Below, one piece after another: positions 1 through 11,629 of a stretch of DNA of 64,000 nucleotides. Each line of letters opens with the position of its first letter. Position 1 is the stretch's first letter. The notes under the pieces were generated by a model, which saw only the letters and a list, made by a program, of their open reading frames with translations, had not been told where the DNA came from and did no database searches. This DNA comes from Ricordea florida (taxonomy: Eukaryota; Cnidaria; Anthozoa; Corallimorpharia; Ricordeidae): NCBI GenBank assembly GCA_949710005.1, contig OX453282.1, forward strand, positions 24,327,518-24,391,517, in the 5' to 3' direction. The translations under genes were made by a program, and so were the position numbers.

Positions 1-596
1 AAAGCTTTTCGTTCGTAAACAAAAGTATGGAAAATTTCGAGTGTTGAAATGGTCATAAAAACTTTATCTTGAGAGGTATTTCTCTGCAAATTTGTGTTCT
101 GGCCAACACAAACACGATTTTTCCATTTCTAGAATTTATAAAGTCCGAGCTTTAAGTTCACCAATTATCAGTCATGTGACAAGTTTGCTCCGAAGGGCCT
201 ACGAGTGAAACGAGATGCTTTCCTTCCGGGTTTTTTACTTCCAAACAAAAAATGTCGGTCTAAGTGTCGCAAAAGTCCTAAAAGCAAACTACATCTTTAA
301 AGATCCACTGCAAAAAGTGGTAGGGACGAGAAATATAAGTATCCAAGCTTTCCTTTATCATTCTTTTTTACTGAAGAGAGCTGCTCTCCTTCGTCCAGTC
401 AAATGCATTGTTGAAGTCCACAGTTGACCAGGTGGATAGCGGTAAAAATTTAGCCGCGCCGAAAGCATGGAACAGCTATCATATGATTTGCCCATGGAAT
501 ATGAGGTTACAACCTAATTGCAGCTTATGTAAGCTTTCGCTTGTGTTACTTAATTTGAGCAAAGTAATATGGTTTCTTTTTACGCATCGTTGATAG
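1..596. other. No gene recognised; probable intron
   Basis: I see no convincing coding region here. The short open frames lack recognisable motifs. The stretch ends at a good splice acceptor (AG at 595-596) for the phosphodiesterase exon that follows, so it is most likely intron of that gene. Confidence 0.4.
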
Positions 597-2272
597 GTGA
601 TTTAGCAGGCCATAACCTTTCCGAACCTGAGACTTTAAAGAGCATTGCAGAGGTTAGCAACCAAACACACCAGACCTTTCCAGACATTCCTGTTTTTCCA
701 GTATTTGGGAACAACGATCTTCCAGAGAACTACAAGATACCAAAGTCCAGCGAGTGGTACCAGAAATTGTGGGTTCTTTGGGCGCCCTTAATTCTCTGTA
801 CAAGTTGCCCAGTAGAGGATGCTGATAGACCCACCACGAGAGCTATTTTAAACGAAACGTTTTTGGATGGCGGTTATTATAAAGCTAGTATTGCAAGTAA
901 GGAGTATAATTATAGATGTCTGATATGTGAAGTAGAAAATGTTACATAACGTTAATCTCGCTATTGAACCACCAGGGTAGCTTATTAATTTAAGGTACCT
1001 TTTGGGGGGTGGGGTATGGGGGAGAAATCGCCTTATTAGAGGGTGCGGCTTAACCTATGGGAGTGGCTTATTGAGTTAGCTAAATGCAATCACGGGAATA
1101 AAATTCAATGTTGTAAATACATTTTTCCAGATAAAGGTTTGTACATGAACCTGCTTTGTACTGATGGCAATACAGTCACTGTGCGATGGCTCAAGACAGT
1201 ACTGTCTTATCCTGAGTGAGGGACGGACCATTAGAAAAGTGATGGGGGGGGGGGGGTGGGGAATTTTCAGCTTGCACGAATTTTTTTTTCGCTCACTACT
1301 TGTGAGGAAATTTTTTTTTCAGGTAAACCCCTCTGCACGAATTTTTTTTACTACGTGTGAAAAAGTCACAATTGGACCTTCCTTCTGCACGAATTTTTTT
1401 TTTACCTTCTTCCTTGCATGAATTTTTTTTCTTGGCATTTTCCCTTGCATGAATTTTTTTTTGTTTTTTTCCCCACCTCCCCCCCCCCATCACTTTTCTA
1501 ATGGTCCGTCCCTTATATACAGATCTCGAAAAACCGTAACATTTAGCAATTTCATTTATTTGGTCGATCTTGTTGAGTTGTAAAACTTACAGTGCGACCA
1601 ATCGAACCAAGACACCAGACCACGAGGGCAAGCTGAGAGAAAGCCGAGAGCAACAAATTAAGTTTCACACAAATTTTGAATGTCTGTTTTTGATGCTGAA
1701 CCACAGATCTGTGGCGAGTTTCTACCGACTAAGATGATTCCTTTTCAATCTTGATATGCTTTCAGTAAAGTTATAGAGCAAATAAGGTAAATCTTTGGAA
1801 TCAAAATTCGATTCTACTGAAATAGAAAAAACGGTCAGTACAACACAGGGCTTTTGATAGGAGAGAAATAAGTAGACAACGTAATAAGACAATGTCCTCA
1901 TTCAGTCAACCAATAGCGAAGACAATATTGTATACTTTCCCACTCCTCCCTTAGCTTGATATTCGTACTTTCAAGTCCCTACCCTGTCCCCCCTTATTGC
2001 TACATAATCGTCGGTTCGTTGCAGGACAAGTGGATAGCTTTCGTCCACTTGAAACGCCTGGCTGAAATGCTATTGTAACTTGTTCTCATTTTAACAGGTG
2101 GAAGAATGATTCTTCTTGCACTGAATACTCTTTATTGGTACAGAGACGCCGATGACAATGATCCCATGGTTAAGGCGGTGGCTGACAGACAAATGGAATG
2201 GTTAAGGAGTCAACTTGAAATAGCAAAAACACAGGGGAAAAAAGTGTTCATAATGAGTCATATACATCCTGG
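597..2272 (+). CDS. Acid-sphingomyelinase-like phosphodiesterase, two internal exons (partial)
   Basis: Two exons of a calcineurin-like metallophosphoesterase of the acid sphingomyelinase-like (SMPDL3) group. These are usually secreted or lysosomal Zn-dependent phosphodiesterases acting on phospholipid or nucleotide substrates. Exon A is 597-926, after acceptor AG at 595-596 and before donor GTGAAG. Exon B is 2098-2272, after TTTTAACAG and before GTAAGC. The phases agree across the 926/2098 junction. Visible motifs are GDLAGH at the start of exon A, VFGNND (the GNxD/H metal site), LNTLYW early in exon B and MSHIHPG with a metal-binding His at its end. The upstream exon (signal peptide, DxH motif) lies outside the window. 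No downstream exon with the final GHxH-type motif was found, so the gene is either interrupted by the repeat-filled intron after 2272 or continues through exons I missed. Family assignment rests on motifs and order only. Confidence 0.75.
1220..1512. mobile_element. MITE copy 1, TIR GGGACGGACCATTAG
   Basis: A 293-bp element in the phosphodiesterase intron. It starts GGGACGGACCATTAG plus a poly-G run and ends with the inverted copy (poly-C, then CTAATGGTCCGTCCC). The inside is a string of short units, GCACGAA or GCATGAA followed by 8-10 T. Flanks are TGA and TTA, one mismatch from a TTA duplication. Two more copies lie near 22.9 and 23.8 kb. TWA flanks suggest PIF/Harbinger-type mobilisation. 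The open frames across it are homopolymer artefacts. Confidence 0.85.
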
Positions 2273-2278
2273 GTAAGC

Positions 2279-2666
2279 CACAGGCTTACTACTATAGGCC
2301 GTCAAAGCCATACGTTTACCATGATTTGCTGTTCACACGACAGGCGTACTAAAAACACCACAGGCTTACCAATATTGAACAATGACGCCACAGGCGTACT
2401 ACTATAGGCCGTCAAAGCCTTACGTTTACCATGATTTGCTGTTCACACGACAGGCGTACTAAAAACACCACAGGCTTACCAATATTGAACAATGACGCCA
2501 CAGGCGTACTACTATAGGCCGTCAAAGCCATTCGTTTACCATGATTTGCTGTTCACACGACAGGCGTACTAAAAACACCACAGGCTTACCAATATTGAAC
2601 AATGACGCCACAGGCTTACTACTATAGACCATCAAAGCCATACGTTTACCATGATTTGCTGTTCAC
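2279..2666. repeat. 110-bp tandem array, left part
   Basis: About 3.5 copies with an exact 110-bp period: the unit start recurs at 2281, 2391, 2501 and 2611. Each unit contains several copies of a shorter motif, CCACAGGCTTACTA or CAGGCGTACTA. The array is cut by a LINE at 2672 and resumes at 5624. Confidence 0.95.
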
Positions 2667-2671
2667 GCGAC

Positions 2672-5618
2672 AACAACAACAACTTTATTTAAATATATAA
2701 CAAAAGATACAGTGGGACTGGCCTGCAGTTAGCAAGGCTATTCGAGGCAGGCCAGGCTACATAATTTACATACAAACTAGACAAATACCAGAAAAGAAAG
2801 AAATTGGATGTGATATAAGTATATATATTTGACATTAAATAAATACTATTCAACTTAAGTTCAAGGACAATTAAAGTGAAATTTTAAAAATAAAATGAAA
2901 TGAAAATAACAGAAAAGAGAATTACTTCTTCATTTTCACGATGATCGCATCCACATCAATATAATAGGAGTCTTCAGTTACAAGAATATCAAGTAGCATT
3001 TCTTTTAGTGATCTTTTAAAAGCTTTTTTCGGTCTTTCTTTAAGAATTTGAGGTATCCCATTCCAAATTTTGACCCCAACACGTGAAAAAGCATTTCGTT
3101 TGACATTGAGTCGAGATTCTTTAGTATAAAAATGTTCAGAAGTTGAGGCACGTGTGTTGTAAGTATAAACACTAGAAATTCGAGAAAAGAGTTTCAAAAT
3201 ATTATCCGGAGCAGTGTTTTTATTTATATCATACATAAGACTACAAACGGATTCATAATATAGAGACTGTAAAGGTAGAATTTTTGCATTTACAAAATAA
3301 GGTATTGCATGGTCGTTTGTTTCAGCAAAATATATTAAACGCAGTGCACGTTTTTGAAGGACAAGAATTTGGTCAAGGAAAGTTTTACACGCGTTGCCCC
3401 AAGAGATAAGACCATAGCTTAGATAAGGTGTAATTAGTGACTGATAAATATTTAGGAGGGTGCAAGTGGGAACAATATGTCTTAATCTCGCAATTAGCCC
3501 AATTGTTTTACTTATTTTGTTTGCAACAGAGTAAATATGGGTCTTCCAAGATAGATTTTCATCGATTAACAGTCCAAGATATTTAATAAAGTTTTTACGT
3601 TCAAGGGTAACGTTTTTATTGCTTTTATTGTCAAAAATATTAACCTGGGGATCGTAGTTGAGTTTTTTTTGGTACGGACGAAAAATTACATAGTTTGACT
3701 TTTTAATATTCAGAGAAAGTTTGTTTGAAGTCAGCCAGTTATACAAGTTGTGCAATTCTGTATTTACTGTTAGTTCCAGTGTCTTTAAATCTTTATGAGC
3801 ATGAAGAGCATTAGTGTCATCAGCAAAAAGGAAAAACTGGAGTTTGCTGGAACAATATTGGATATCATTTATATAAAGCAAGAAGAGAAGTGGACCTAGG
3901 ACAGAACCTCAGTTAGGGTACGCCGCAACTGATATTTAGTTTACTAGATATATGAGAGCCGATTTCAGTGCTTTGGGTACGATTTGATAAATAAGAGGAA
4001 AACCATTGATTGACAATTCCACGGAAGCCATAATAATTTAGTTTATCAAGTAAAATAGTATAATTCACAGTGTCAAAGGCTTTTTTTAAGTCAATAAAAA
4101 CACCACACGAAAAGAGTTTTTTGTCCATATTGGTTTGTATAGTTTCTACCATATCAAGAATAGCATGTTGGGTTGAGTGAGCTTGACGAAAACCATATTG
4201 AGACGAATATAATAGGCTGTGCTTTTCAATAAAGTCTCTCATTCTGTCGTACATAATTTTTTCGAAGATTCTATTGAAATTTGATAATAATGAAATTGGC
4301 CTATAATTAGAAGTGTCGGTCTCGTCATCAGCTTTGAAAATAGGTATGATTTTTGATGTTTTAAGTCTTTGGGGGTAAGCCCCGAGAGAGACAGAAATAT
4401 TGAGAATATCTGAAAGAATTGGAGATATGACTTCGCTTGAGTATTTAAGAAGTTGAGTAGGACAGGAGTATAAGCCATGCGATTTGTTATTTGGTATAGA
4501 TAAAATTTGAAATTGAATTTCGGATGGAGTTACAGGTCTGAAGAAAAACGAATGTTCTGGCGATGTGGAGTTTCGTAGGTACTTTGTAAAGGGATGTTCT
4601 GCCGGTGGTAATTTGCTTGCTAAAATGTTCCCAACATTTGAAAAATGTTTATTAAAGATATTAGGTATACGCGAGGAATCATTAGTTAGGTTATTGTTGT
4701 TATCTGGGTCTTTTAATTTACTAACAGATTTACACTTTCTTTTGCAGCGATTTAATAATTCATTTATGCCTTGCCATGTTTTTTTCATATTACTTAAATT
4801 TTTATTAAAAAAGGCACAGTAATAGTGTTTCTTACTCAAACGTAGAAGGCTGCAAATTTTATTTCGGTAATATTTATACTTTTCCTGGTCGCCAATTTGG
4901 TACAGTCTGTTTTTTTCTTTGATTGACGTTCGTATACCTTTTGTAATCCAAGGCTTAGAAAATTGTTTAATCTTACGTTGAGAAAGGGTTTTAATCGGTG
5001 CATGTCTATTTATAATTTTATTAAAATTTCTATAGAAAGTTGAAAATAGCTGGTCTACATTATTTGCGTGCGTTTTAATAATGCAACTCCAGTCGATCGT
5101 AGCAAGGTCGCTGTTAAGACTATCGGGATTGAAATGCGAATTTGCTTCCGTTTAATTTTATCTCTTGTTGATGTCAAAATACAAAACTGCGAAAAATGGT
5201 CGCTGACATCAGTAATGAGATTACCGCTGATTAGCACCTGCTCAGGATTGTTCACAAAAATGTTATCGATTAAGCTTGCAGAATTTTTGTGAACACGTGT
5301 TGGTTTGTCAATAGTTGGAAGGAGATTAGGTGGGAAGGAGAGTAAGAAGTCGCGACTGTAATTACAGGTTTCGATTTTTTGTAGACATAAATTAAAATCA
5401 CCTAAGAGACATAAGTTCTTTCCTGCCGAAGTAAATTTATCAATAGTCTCATCCAAGTATTTAAGAAAGCTCTCTGGAGAATTATGTTGACGGTATAAGA
5501 CTCCACAGGTTACGTTTTTCTTCTTAACAAAAGAAATTTCTATCCACAATGCCTGGAAAGATTCGGTGGAAGTTTTCTCTAAAACTGAATAACTAAGTGT
5601 TTCATCAACAAAGAGGTG
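2672..5618 (-). mobile_element. 5'-truncated CR1/L2-like LINE
   Basis: A non-LTR retrotransposon read on the minus strand. Its 3' end is a (TTG)n tail at 2672-2686. Its 5' end is truncated inside the endonuclease domain at about 5618. GCGAC occurs on both sides (2667-2671 and 5619-5623) and looks like the target-site duplication. It sits inside the 110-bp tandem array, which continues on both sides. The short simple-repeat tail and the RT sequence fit the CR1/L2 superclade; the exact clade is an inference. Confidence 0.85.
2922..5616 (-). pseudogene. LINE ORF2 remnant: endonuclease plus reverse transcriptase
   Basis: Three open segments make up one broken ORF2. The segment at 5055-5549 (open back to about 5616) is the C-terminal part of an apurinic-type endonuclease, with GDFN and DVSDH motifs. 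The segment at 3913-4839 is the RT fingers and palm, with SNYRPISLL, QYGFR, FIDLKKAFD and a final SCGVP. The segment at 2922-3881 begins in LLFLLYINDI and contains the catalytic FADD box. A frame break lies between the endonuclease and RT segments. A stop plus a small insertion at about 3900-3915 breaks the frame between the SCGVP box and the FADD segment. The copy is therefore inactive as read. Confidence 0.85.
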
Positions 5619-5623
5619 GCGAC

Positions 5624-6030
5624 AGGCGTACTTAAAACACCACAGGCTTACAAATATTGAACAATGACGCCACAGGCTTACTACTATAGGCCGTCAAAGC
5701 CATACGTTTACCATGATTTGCTGTTCGCGCGACAGGCTTACTAAGAACACCACAGGCTTACCAATATTGAACAATGATGCCACAGGCTTACTACACTTAT
5801 TAAGCACCACAGGCTTACTACTGTCAGGAGCCCATCACATTGAAATGATCATGACACATCAATATGATGGACTCCTTCTACTGTTGAATGATGACGCCAA
5901 AGGCTTACTCCAATTCGATTTAAACGCCAAACACGTATTAAAATTGAATGTTAATGCCGCAGGCGTACTACAAATATATGTTTTTGCCACACTCTTACTA
6001 CAATTGAATGTTTAAGCCACAGGCTTACTA
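5624..6030. repeat. 110-bp tandem array, right part, decaying into 14-bp motifs
   Basis: The array interrupted at 2672 resumes with the same 110-bp unit, then decays toward 6030 into irregular copies of the short motif (CCACAGGCTTACTA and variants). Open frames through it are repeat translation. Confidence 0.85.
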
Positions 6031-6146
6031 CTTCCACACTCAAGACATAAGACATAGAATGTGACTACTATGATGATTATAGAGGGATTCACCGAGTGAT
6101 CTGCAGAGATCTAATAAATATCTTACAAACCTCGTTTTCTCGGTCC

Positions 6147-6260
6147 GCACTGTAACTTACGGATCCTCGTTTTTTCCGCTCGGATTTATGGCACGCGCCC
6201 TTCGCGCTGGACCATAAATCAGGCTAGCGGAAAAAACTTGGTCCGTAACTTACAGTATGC
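6147..6260. mobile_element. Hairpin/MITE with about 45-bp arms
   Basis: The arm at 6147-6191 (starting GCACTGTAACTTACGGATCC) is the imperfect inverse of 6212-6260, around a 20-bp loop. The arms differ by scattered substitutions. It looks like a small foldback MITE; I see no clear target duplication. Confidence 0.6.
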
Positions 6261-6289
6261 ACCTCGAACTCGGTTAGTAATAGGTATTG

Positions 6290-6392
6290 ATAATTATAAT
6301 AATAACGATAATTAATAATAATACTAATAATAATAGAAGTAATAATAATAACGATAATAATATTAATAATAATAATAATAATGACGATGACA
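6290..6392. repeat. AAT/AAC-type trinucleotide microsatellite
   Basis: An imperfect run of AAT-type triplets with GAT and AAC variants. It generates a spurious poly-Leu open frame on the minus strand. Confidence 0.9.
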
Positions 6393-6535
6393 CCAAAGTC
6401 ACTTTAGGTTTATCCTCTACCATAACAGACTTAAGCAGTCGGATAATCGGCTGAAAAAAAATCATGAGCCAACAGGGAAACACATGAGCCAATAGGAAAC
6501 ATCTTCAGGTTAGAAACCTAAAGTCAATTGCAATC

Positions 6536-7694
6536 TGTACAATGTACAGACCACCTGACACCCCGCTAACTTCTTTTGACACTTACCTAACTCCAAGTTT
6601 GATCACTGCTTCATTAAAAAATAAGCCGATTGATATACTCGGGGACGGAAACTGCGATTTACTTGAGCCAGATTGCAGAGGAGCCATCGCTTTGACAATT
6701 TTTTGCCACAGCTTTAATTTATCCCAATTAGTCTCGAGACCAACTCGCGTAACTAAAACTACCGAGTCATTGATTGACGTGATCATAACATCAGACCTTC
6801 AGCAAATTATTGAAACTGATGTTATGCCAAGTTCAATAAGCGATCATGATCTTCCCTTCTTCGAATAAAGAAGGAACGCTGTAAATTGACATATATGTCT
6901 GGGAGAAGTTTTAAGGGATATACAGCTGATTGGTTTTATAAAGATATGTCTGAAGTCTCGTGGTCCTTGCTGGATATTTTTGATGATGCAGAGGACAAAC
7001 TATATAGTTTTGATCTTTCATTCAACGATATCCTGGATAAACATGCACCGATCAAAATGATGAAAATACTTGGGCGTCCAAATCCTTATGTTACCGAGGA
7101 AATCCGAGAGCTTATGAGAACGAGAGATAATTGGAAGAACATTGCTAAGAAAAGCAACGATTCCTATGCCTGGCTACAATATAAAACCTGCTGCCACGAG
7201 GTAAAGAGAGAAATTCGACATGCAGAAAGAGAATATGTGAATCAGCAAATTCAGAATAACGAAAACAATACAAACTACATATGGAAATCGATCCGTTCGT
7301 GCATACCAAAGAAATCAACTACTCAGAGAAGCTACAGTAAAGATTATAAAGGCGTGGATAATGAATTTAATTAGCTGTTCTCAAGTGTTGGCGAAAACAC
7401 GATTAAAAAGATAAAAGAGATGGCAGCCACTACTGAATACATATTAGCTCGAGATTCCTTTCAAGCAAGAAATCACCCGACATCTGAACAATTTTCCTTT
7501 ACTCCTGTTAAATGCCATCAGGTGGAAGGTTTTATTAAGAACCTGGCCCCAAAAACGCGCCTGGAATTGATAAGACACCTATACGGATAATTAATGACTG
7601 TCTTCAAGCTATTTCGCAGCCCCTTACTTAAGTAATCAACACCTCACTCCTTACTGCATGCTTCCTGAATGCTTGGAAAATTGCCGAGGTGAAA
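6536..7694 (+). pseudogene. LINE remnant: endonuclease C-terminus and start of RT
   Basis: Frame pieces at 6542-6868, 6886-7374 and about 7375-7694 belong to one decayed LINE ORF2. The first has MYRPP, GDGNCDLL (degenerate GDFN) and SISDHDLPFF (SDH). The second is the linker between endonuclease and RT, with DKHAPIK and a helical KREIRHAEREYVN stretch. The third approaches the RT N-terminus (LNAWKIAEVKPI). A foldback element splits the last codons at 7704, and coding resumes at 7859 (PIRDHE) before similarity is lost. Stops and frameshifts make it non-functional. It is a different family from the LINE at 2.7-5.6 kb. Confidence 0.75.
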
Positions 7695-7704
7695 CCAATA
7701 CGTG

Positions 7705-7848
7705 CGCATATAATTCATGGTGGGCCACCATAAAGTCACCATAGATAGTGTTTACAGGGGTATACAAAGGTATATCCTTGTAAACCCCTGTATACCCCTG
7801 TAAACACTATAAATGGTGACTATATGGTGGCTTACCATGACTTATATG
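7705..7848. mobile_element. 144-bp foldback element with 10-bp target duplication
   Basis: A near-perfect hairpin starting CGCATATAA and ending TTATATG, with a stem containing GTTTACAGGGGTATAC. It is flanked by CCAATACGTG at 7695-7704 and 7849-7858. The interrupted LINE frame reads straight through one copy of this 10-mer, which supports a true target-site duplication. Its terminal sequence (GACTATATGGTGGC) and stem unit reappear in the large inverted arrays at 42.5-45.3 kb. Confidence 0.9.
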
Positions 7849-7919
7849 CCAATACGTGATCATGAAATCATGATCTATTTTGTTTCTGTCAGGTGGTCTT
7901 GAGCTCTACTTTTTTGTTT

Positions 7920-8030
7920 GTGTTTTGGTAGCAACAGGGTCTTATCCCTTCTATCACACTGTCGCCTTAATGTGCATACTTGTGGCTTTAACATATCCTT
8001 ACTACACTTTGACGTTTAATTTGACAACAC
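7920..8030. repeat. Diverged copy of sequence also found at 28.1 kb
   Basis: The stretch with TATCCCTTCTATCAC, CACTGTCGCC and TTTGACGTT matches in order and orientation the right part of the insert at 27893-28240. It probably derives from the same retroelement family. Confidence 0.5.
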
Positions 8031-8164
8031 ACTTGCCCTACAGGCTTGTAGAATTTTTTCAGTCTCTTAAAAAATTACTCCCAGTCCTTTGGGGATTAAA
8101 TAGCCAATCTAGAAACATCACACTTTTGGCGGGAGATTTGTAATGCAAATGTTTTCAAATTAAT

Positions 8165-9387
8165 TATTCATTCTGTTTTCACTGTCACCTTTTGCGGCCA
8201 TGAGACGAAGTCAACGACAAAATTTGACTTTTCTGGCTTCAATTTTTCTCTTGCAAGCCTGTTATGTAACAGGGTTCTTACAGAAACGCTAAAAAAGATA
8301 AATTTTTGTCCAAACGTAAGCCGAATAAGATTTTCAAGCAAAAAAAGCAAAGAAAACTGCGACACGAAGAAGCGAGCGGACAGAGCACGTGGCAGAACTT
8401 GATTTATGTCTTTTCTCAAGGTGAGCTGAAATATCAGTTAATTTCAAATATCTGTCTTTTATCGATCTAAAAAGTTTGTAATTTGTTTGGATCTAGAATT
8501 CTAACTCTTTGTAGCGACTCGACCGTCAAAAATTACAACGCACTGGTCGGCTCACAGAGCTTTCAAACTTCGGAAATCTCTAAGCCTCGATAGTAACCAA
8601 GTTTAGTACTTAAGCATTTTTTAAACTGTAATACACTTTCGTTCTTTTTACAGGACTGAAGCCAGACGAATGAAATCCTTTCCTTTCCCGTTTAAATTTG
8701 ATTGTCTTTGGAAGCAAACACTCGAGAAGGCGTGATGACAAAACAAATTCCACGTGGCAAACTCCAAGGTGAGCATCAAAGTTTTTTTCCTTGTATGTAC
8801 ATATTTTTCGAAAAGTTGGCTCTGGTTGTAGACTCGGACGGTGGGAATTTGTTTGGGGGCGCAACGGCGAAACGGCCCTTTATACTCTGTCAGATGATGG
8901 GATTCTTTACAACAGGGATCACCAAATGAACGAATAAAATAATACACATTTATTTTAGTATCAATATTAAGTGTTTAACACATTTCTTGTTTGTTAGTTT
9001 GACCTGGACTTTAAGCTGTTATTCTATTGTAGTGAAAAGCAGTTTATTTTCTTGTCTACTAACAGACAGATGAGATGCTTTGGAGTGGACGCACCGTGAA
9101 ATCAAGCACCAAGTTGTAGATGATTTACACCTGGCAATTATGGTAAGAAAAATTTAACAATATATATTTTTTCTATCTTATACGTACTTCTGGCTAGTCT
9201 GCAAAAATAGTTTTGCATTATGATTTAATTCGACTACTTAAATTGTCATAAATGTTAAACCCTTTTTCCACATAATTATTTTTATTCCGATTGTCATGGG
9301 CTCCTGCCTGAGTCTATCAATTGAGTTACTGAGCTTTTTTCTGTGTCCGAGAGAATTTAAGCTTTCACAACATTTTTGTCAAATTCT
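8165..9387. other. No gene recognised
   Basis: Moderately AT-rich sequence. Overlapping short frames on both strands (for example around 8610-8950) lack any motif I can place. Nothing supportable. Confidence 0.4.
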
Positions 9388-9629
9388 GGGGCCGATTGTT
9401 CGAAGCAGGATTAAGATAGCCCAGGGTTAGTGGGAAATTTAAATACTTATTTGAGAGCTTAAAAAGCACATTCAGTATAATTCTTTTTGAATACAATTTG
9501 ATGATTGCATGCTCTGAAAAAAAATAGAGAAAGTTAACGGAGAAAATGCTTTTTAACAAGAGGAAAAGAAACCCGAGTTAAAAATTTAACCCTGGTTTAG
9601 CCCTAATCGGCCTTCGAACAACCGGCCCC
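9388..9629. mobile_element. MITE with GGGGCCG termini
   Basis: A 242-bp element with about 28-bp imperfect terminal inverted repeats. The left end reads GGGGCCGATTGTTCGAAG and the right end is the inverse of GGGGCCGGTTGTTCGAAG. The subterminal sequence (CCCAGGGTTA and TAACCCTGG) is also inverted. No coding capacity and no clear target duplication. Confidence 0.8.
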
Positions 9630-9945
9630 TTGAGTTTAATGGGCTAGATTTGTATACTGGTGACAAAGCCATTATGCATGTTGTACATGAATTGTTTACA
9701 ATAGGGTAATGCACATGCAAACATTTCTCGTTTTTGAAGAATGAAACTGTACAACTCCAGCATGCAAGATGAAGTATGGGATGATAGGGAAATCTAGTCT
9801 AAGAAACTACAAAGGCTTTCTCAATCGAAATTTTCCAGATTGCATCTCAAAGGGTCGCGATAAGTAAAAAATGTATCGTCTTTGGAAAACTCGCTGCTGT
9901 AATCGCTGGGTAATTATAGAATGGAGATATCAAACGACCAGATAC

Positions 9946-9975
9946 GGTCAGTTATTACACGTGTAATAACTGACC
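9946..9975. repeat. Perfect 30-bp palindrome
   Basis: GGTCAGTTATTACAC is followed directly by its exact inverse, centred on ACGT, with weaker outer arms (CAAACGAC and GTCGTTTG). It could be a minimal foldback or a cruciform-prone site. Confidence 0.85.
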
Positions 9976-11625
9976 TTTTATATCAAGTCGTTTGAGAATT
10001 CCTTTTTCTCAAACCCTTCACACTGGCTCGTTTTATGGAATAAAATTGTGTGAATTTCTCTGTCGCATCAACCAATGATATTCTTTATCAAATAATTTTT
10101 TCCTTTAAAACCTCTTTTTCTTTGTCGCACCGCTCAATTTCATTTCACCCTCCTCAAAAAAAATTCGAGCACAAAAAATCCAGTGGTGGAATTCTACCCG
10201 AAAAAATTAATTCCCAAGGGAACCACCCTTGCTTTGTTGGAGTCTGTTACCTATGTAAATTAGGGCGTGTCCACTGAAGGGAATTAATCATTTCACACTG
10301 AACAATTGATTCAATTTGATTATCAGCTACAAGGCGTTTTGTTCAATCGTTTCACTTAATTAGGATATCGCGACAAACTTTGCATTGATAAATAATTAGG
10401 AAATACTGTTACTTAGGATGTGTAAAACAAAACAATGTTACTTAAAGTTTCCTTCATATTTATTTTAGGCTCCACGTGAAAATCCTTTCAAGATAAAGCA
10501 CAGAGAAGATGGGACCTACAAGGCGTTCCCTTCTGGACTCATTGAAGAATCTAGCTAGAGCTTCTAAAGGTAGAAATTTTCACTGAACTTGAGAATCTTT
10601 GTAGGGTGAAAGAGGAACTTAAGCAAAACAAGACGGCATTTTAAGTCTCTTAGTATAGAGCTACATCGCCCGTGGAGCTGCGCGATTCACGCATTTTAAA
10701 ACCCGCCCGGGTAGCAAGTGTGAAGACCTTTGTTTTAATAAACTGACTGCAAGTATTGCAACACGAAAATATACCGCTCTTCTTACTACACGTGGCAATA
10801 GAATAAAATCGATACAGAATTGATTATATCTTTAAGACCTTTGCGACAGAAAAATACAATAAGGAAGCTGTTTATCATTTTGAAAAGTTATTCTGAGCTC
10901 CACAACTTGTGAGAGGCAACAGCAAAATAATTAATTTGCTGTTGTGTGCGAGGTTTACAAGATGCAAGTAACGCAAAAAATCACTAAACCTTACCGGACC
11001 ATTTTGAAGATTACACGATGCGTTTAGCGAAGGTTAAATGGCCAAATTAGTCAAATTGTTAGCAATAAAAAATTTCTTTTTAGGAAAAATTTGGAGTGGC
11101 CTAGAGTCCACAATATTTGCATGTTCACATCAATCTAACTGCCTTAATTTTTCTCAGAGCTTTGATCCTTCTCGCAATTATCTTTGTGCTTTGCTTTTTC
11201 TGGTTTCACTGCAGTATCGCATCGTGAATTTGAGTTCAAAAAATTAGCTTTTTAGTGCGACCTGAGAATTGACTAACTTAATTAGACAGCGCTCAACTGC
11301 GTCTGAATCCGTAGTGTTTGCTTAAACGTTCCTCGTCCCTCTATAAAGAAACTTGTATTGCTTAGTGTCTGATCCTCAAGACGTAGAAGCGTGAAGGACA
11401 GCTGAATCTATGCTACTCAGCATGTTAAGATATTACAAGACCAATTTTTTTACCTGAAAATTACTTGGCAGGCAAAGCAGATGCACGCTATAAAACTCAA
11501 GTTAGGTGCGATGATTTCGCGTATTCAAACTATATCGCTAAATTTGCGCCACCTTTTCTCCTGTAGGCATTTTTGTGCGGCTAATTTGTTATTAGCAATT
11601 CTTTTTACTATCCTGGACAGCTTGA
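9976..11625. other. No gene recognised
   Basis: No coding motif or repeat of note. One possible short exon starts after an acceptor at about 10469 (frame APRENPFKIKHREDG), but it cannot be assigned. Confidence 0.35.
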
Positions 11626-11629
11626 TGCA

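Noticed and set aside
1164..1493. Open frames rich in Phe or Lys across the MITE, also near 22.9-23.2 kb
   Set aside because: They translate poly-T and poly-A runs of a MITE on both strands, with no independent coding evidence.
6274..6492. A Leu-rich 72-codon minus-strand frame
   Set aside because: Translation of the AAT-type microsatellite.
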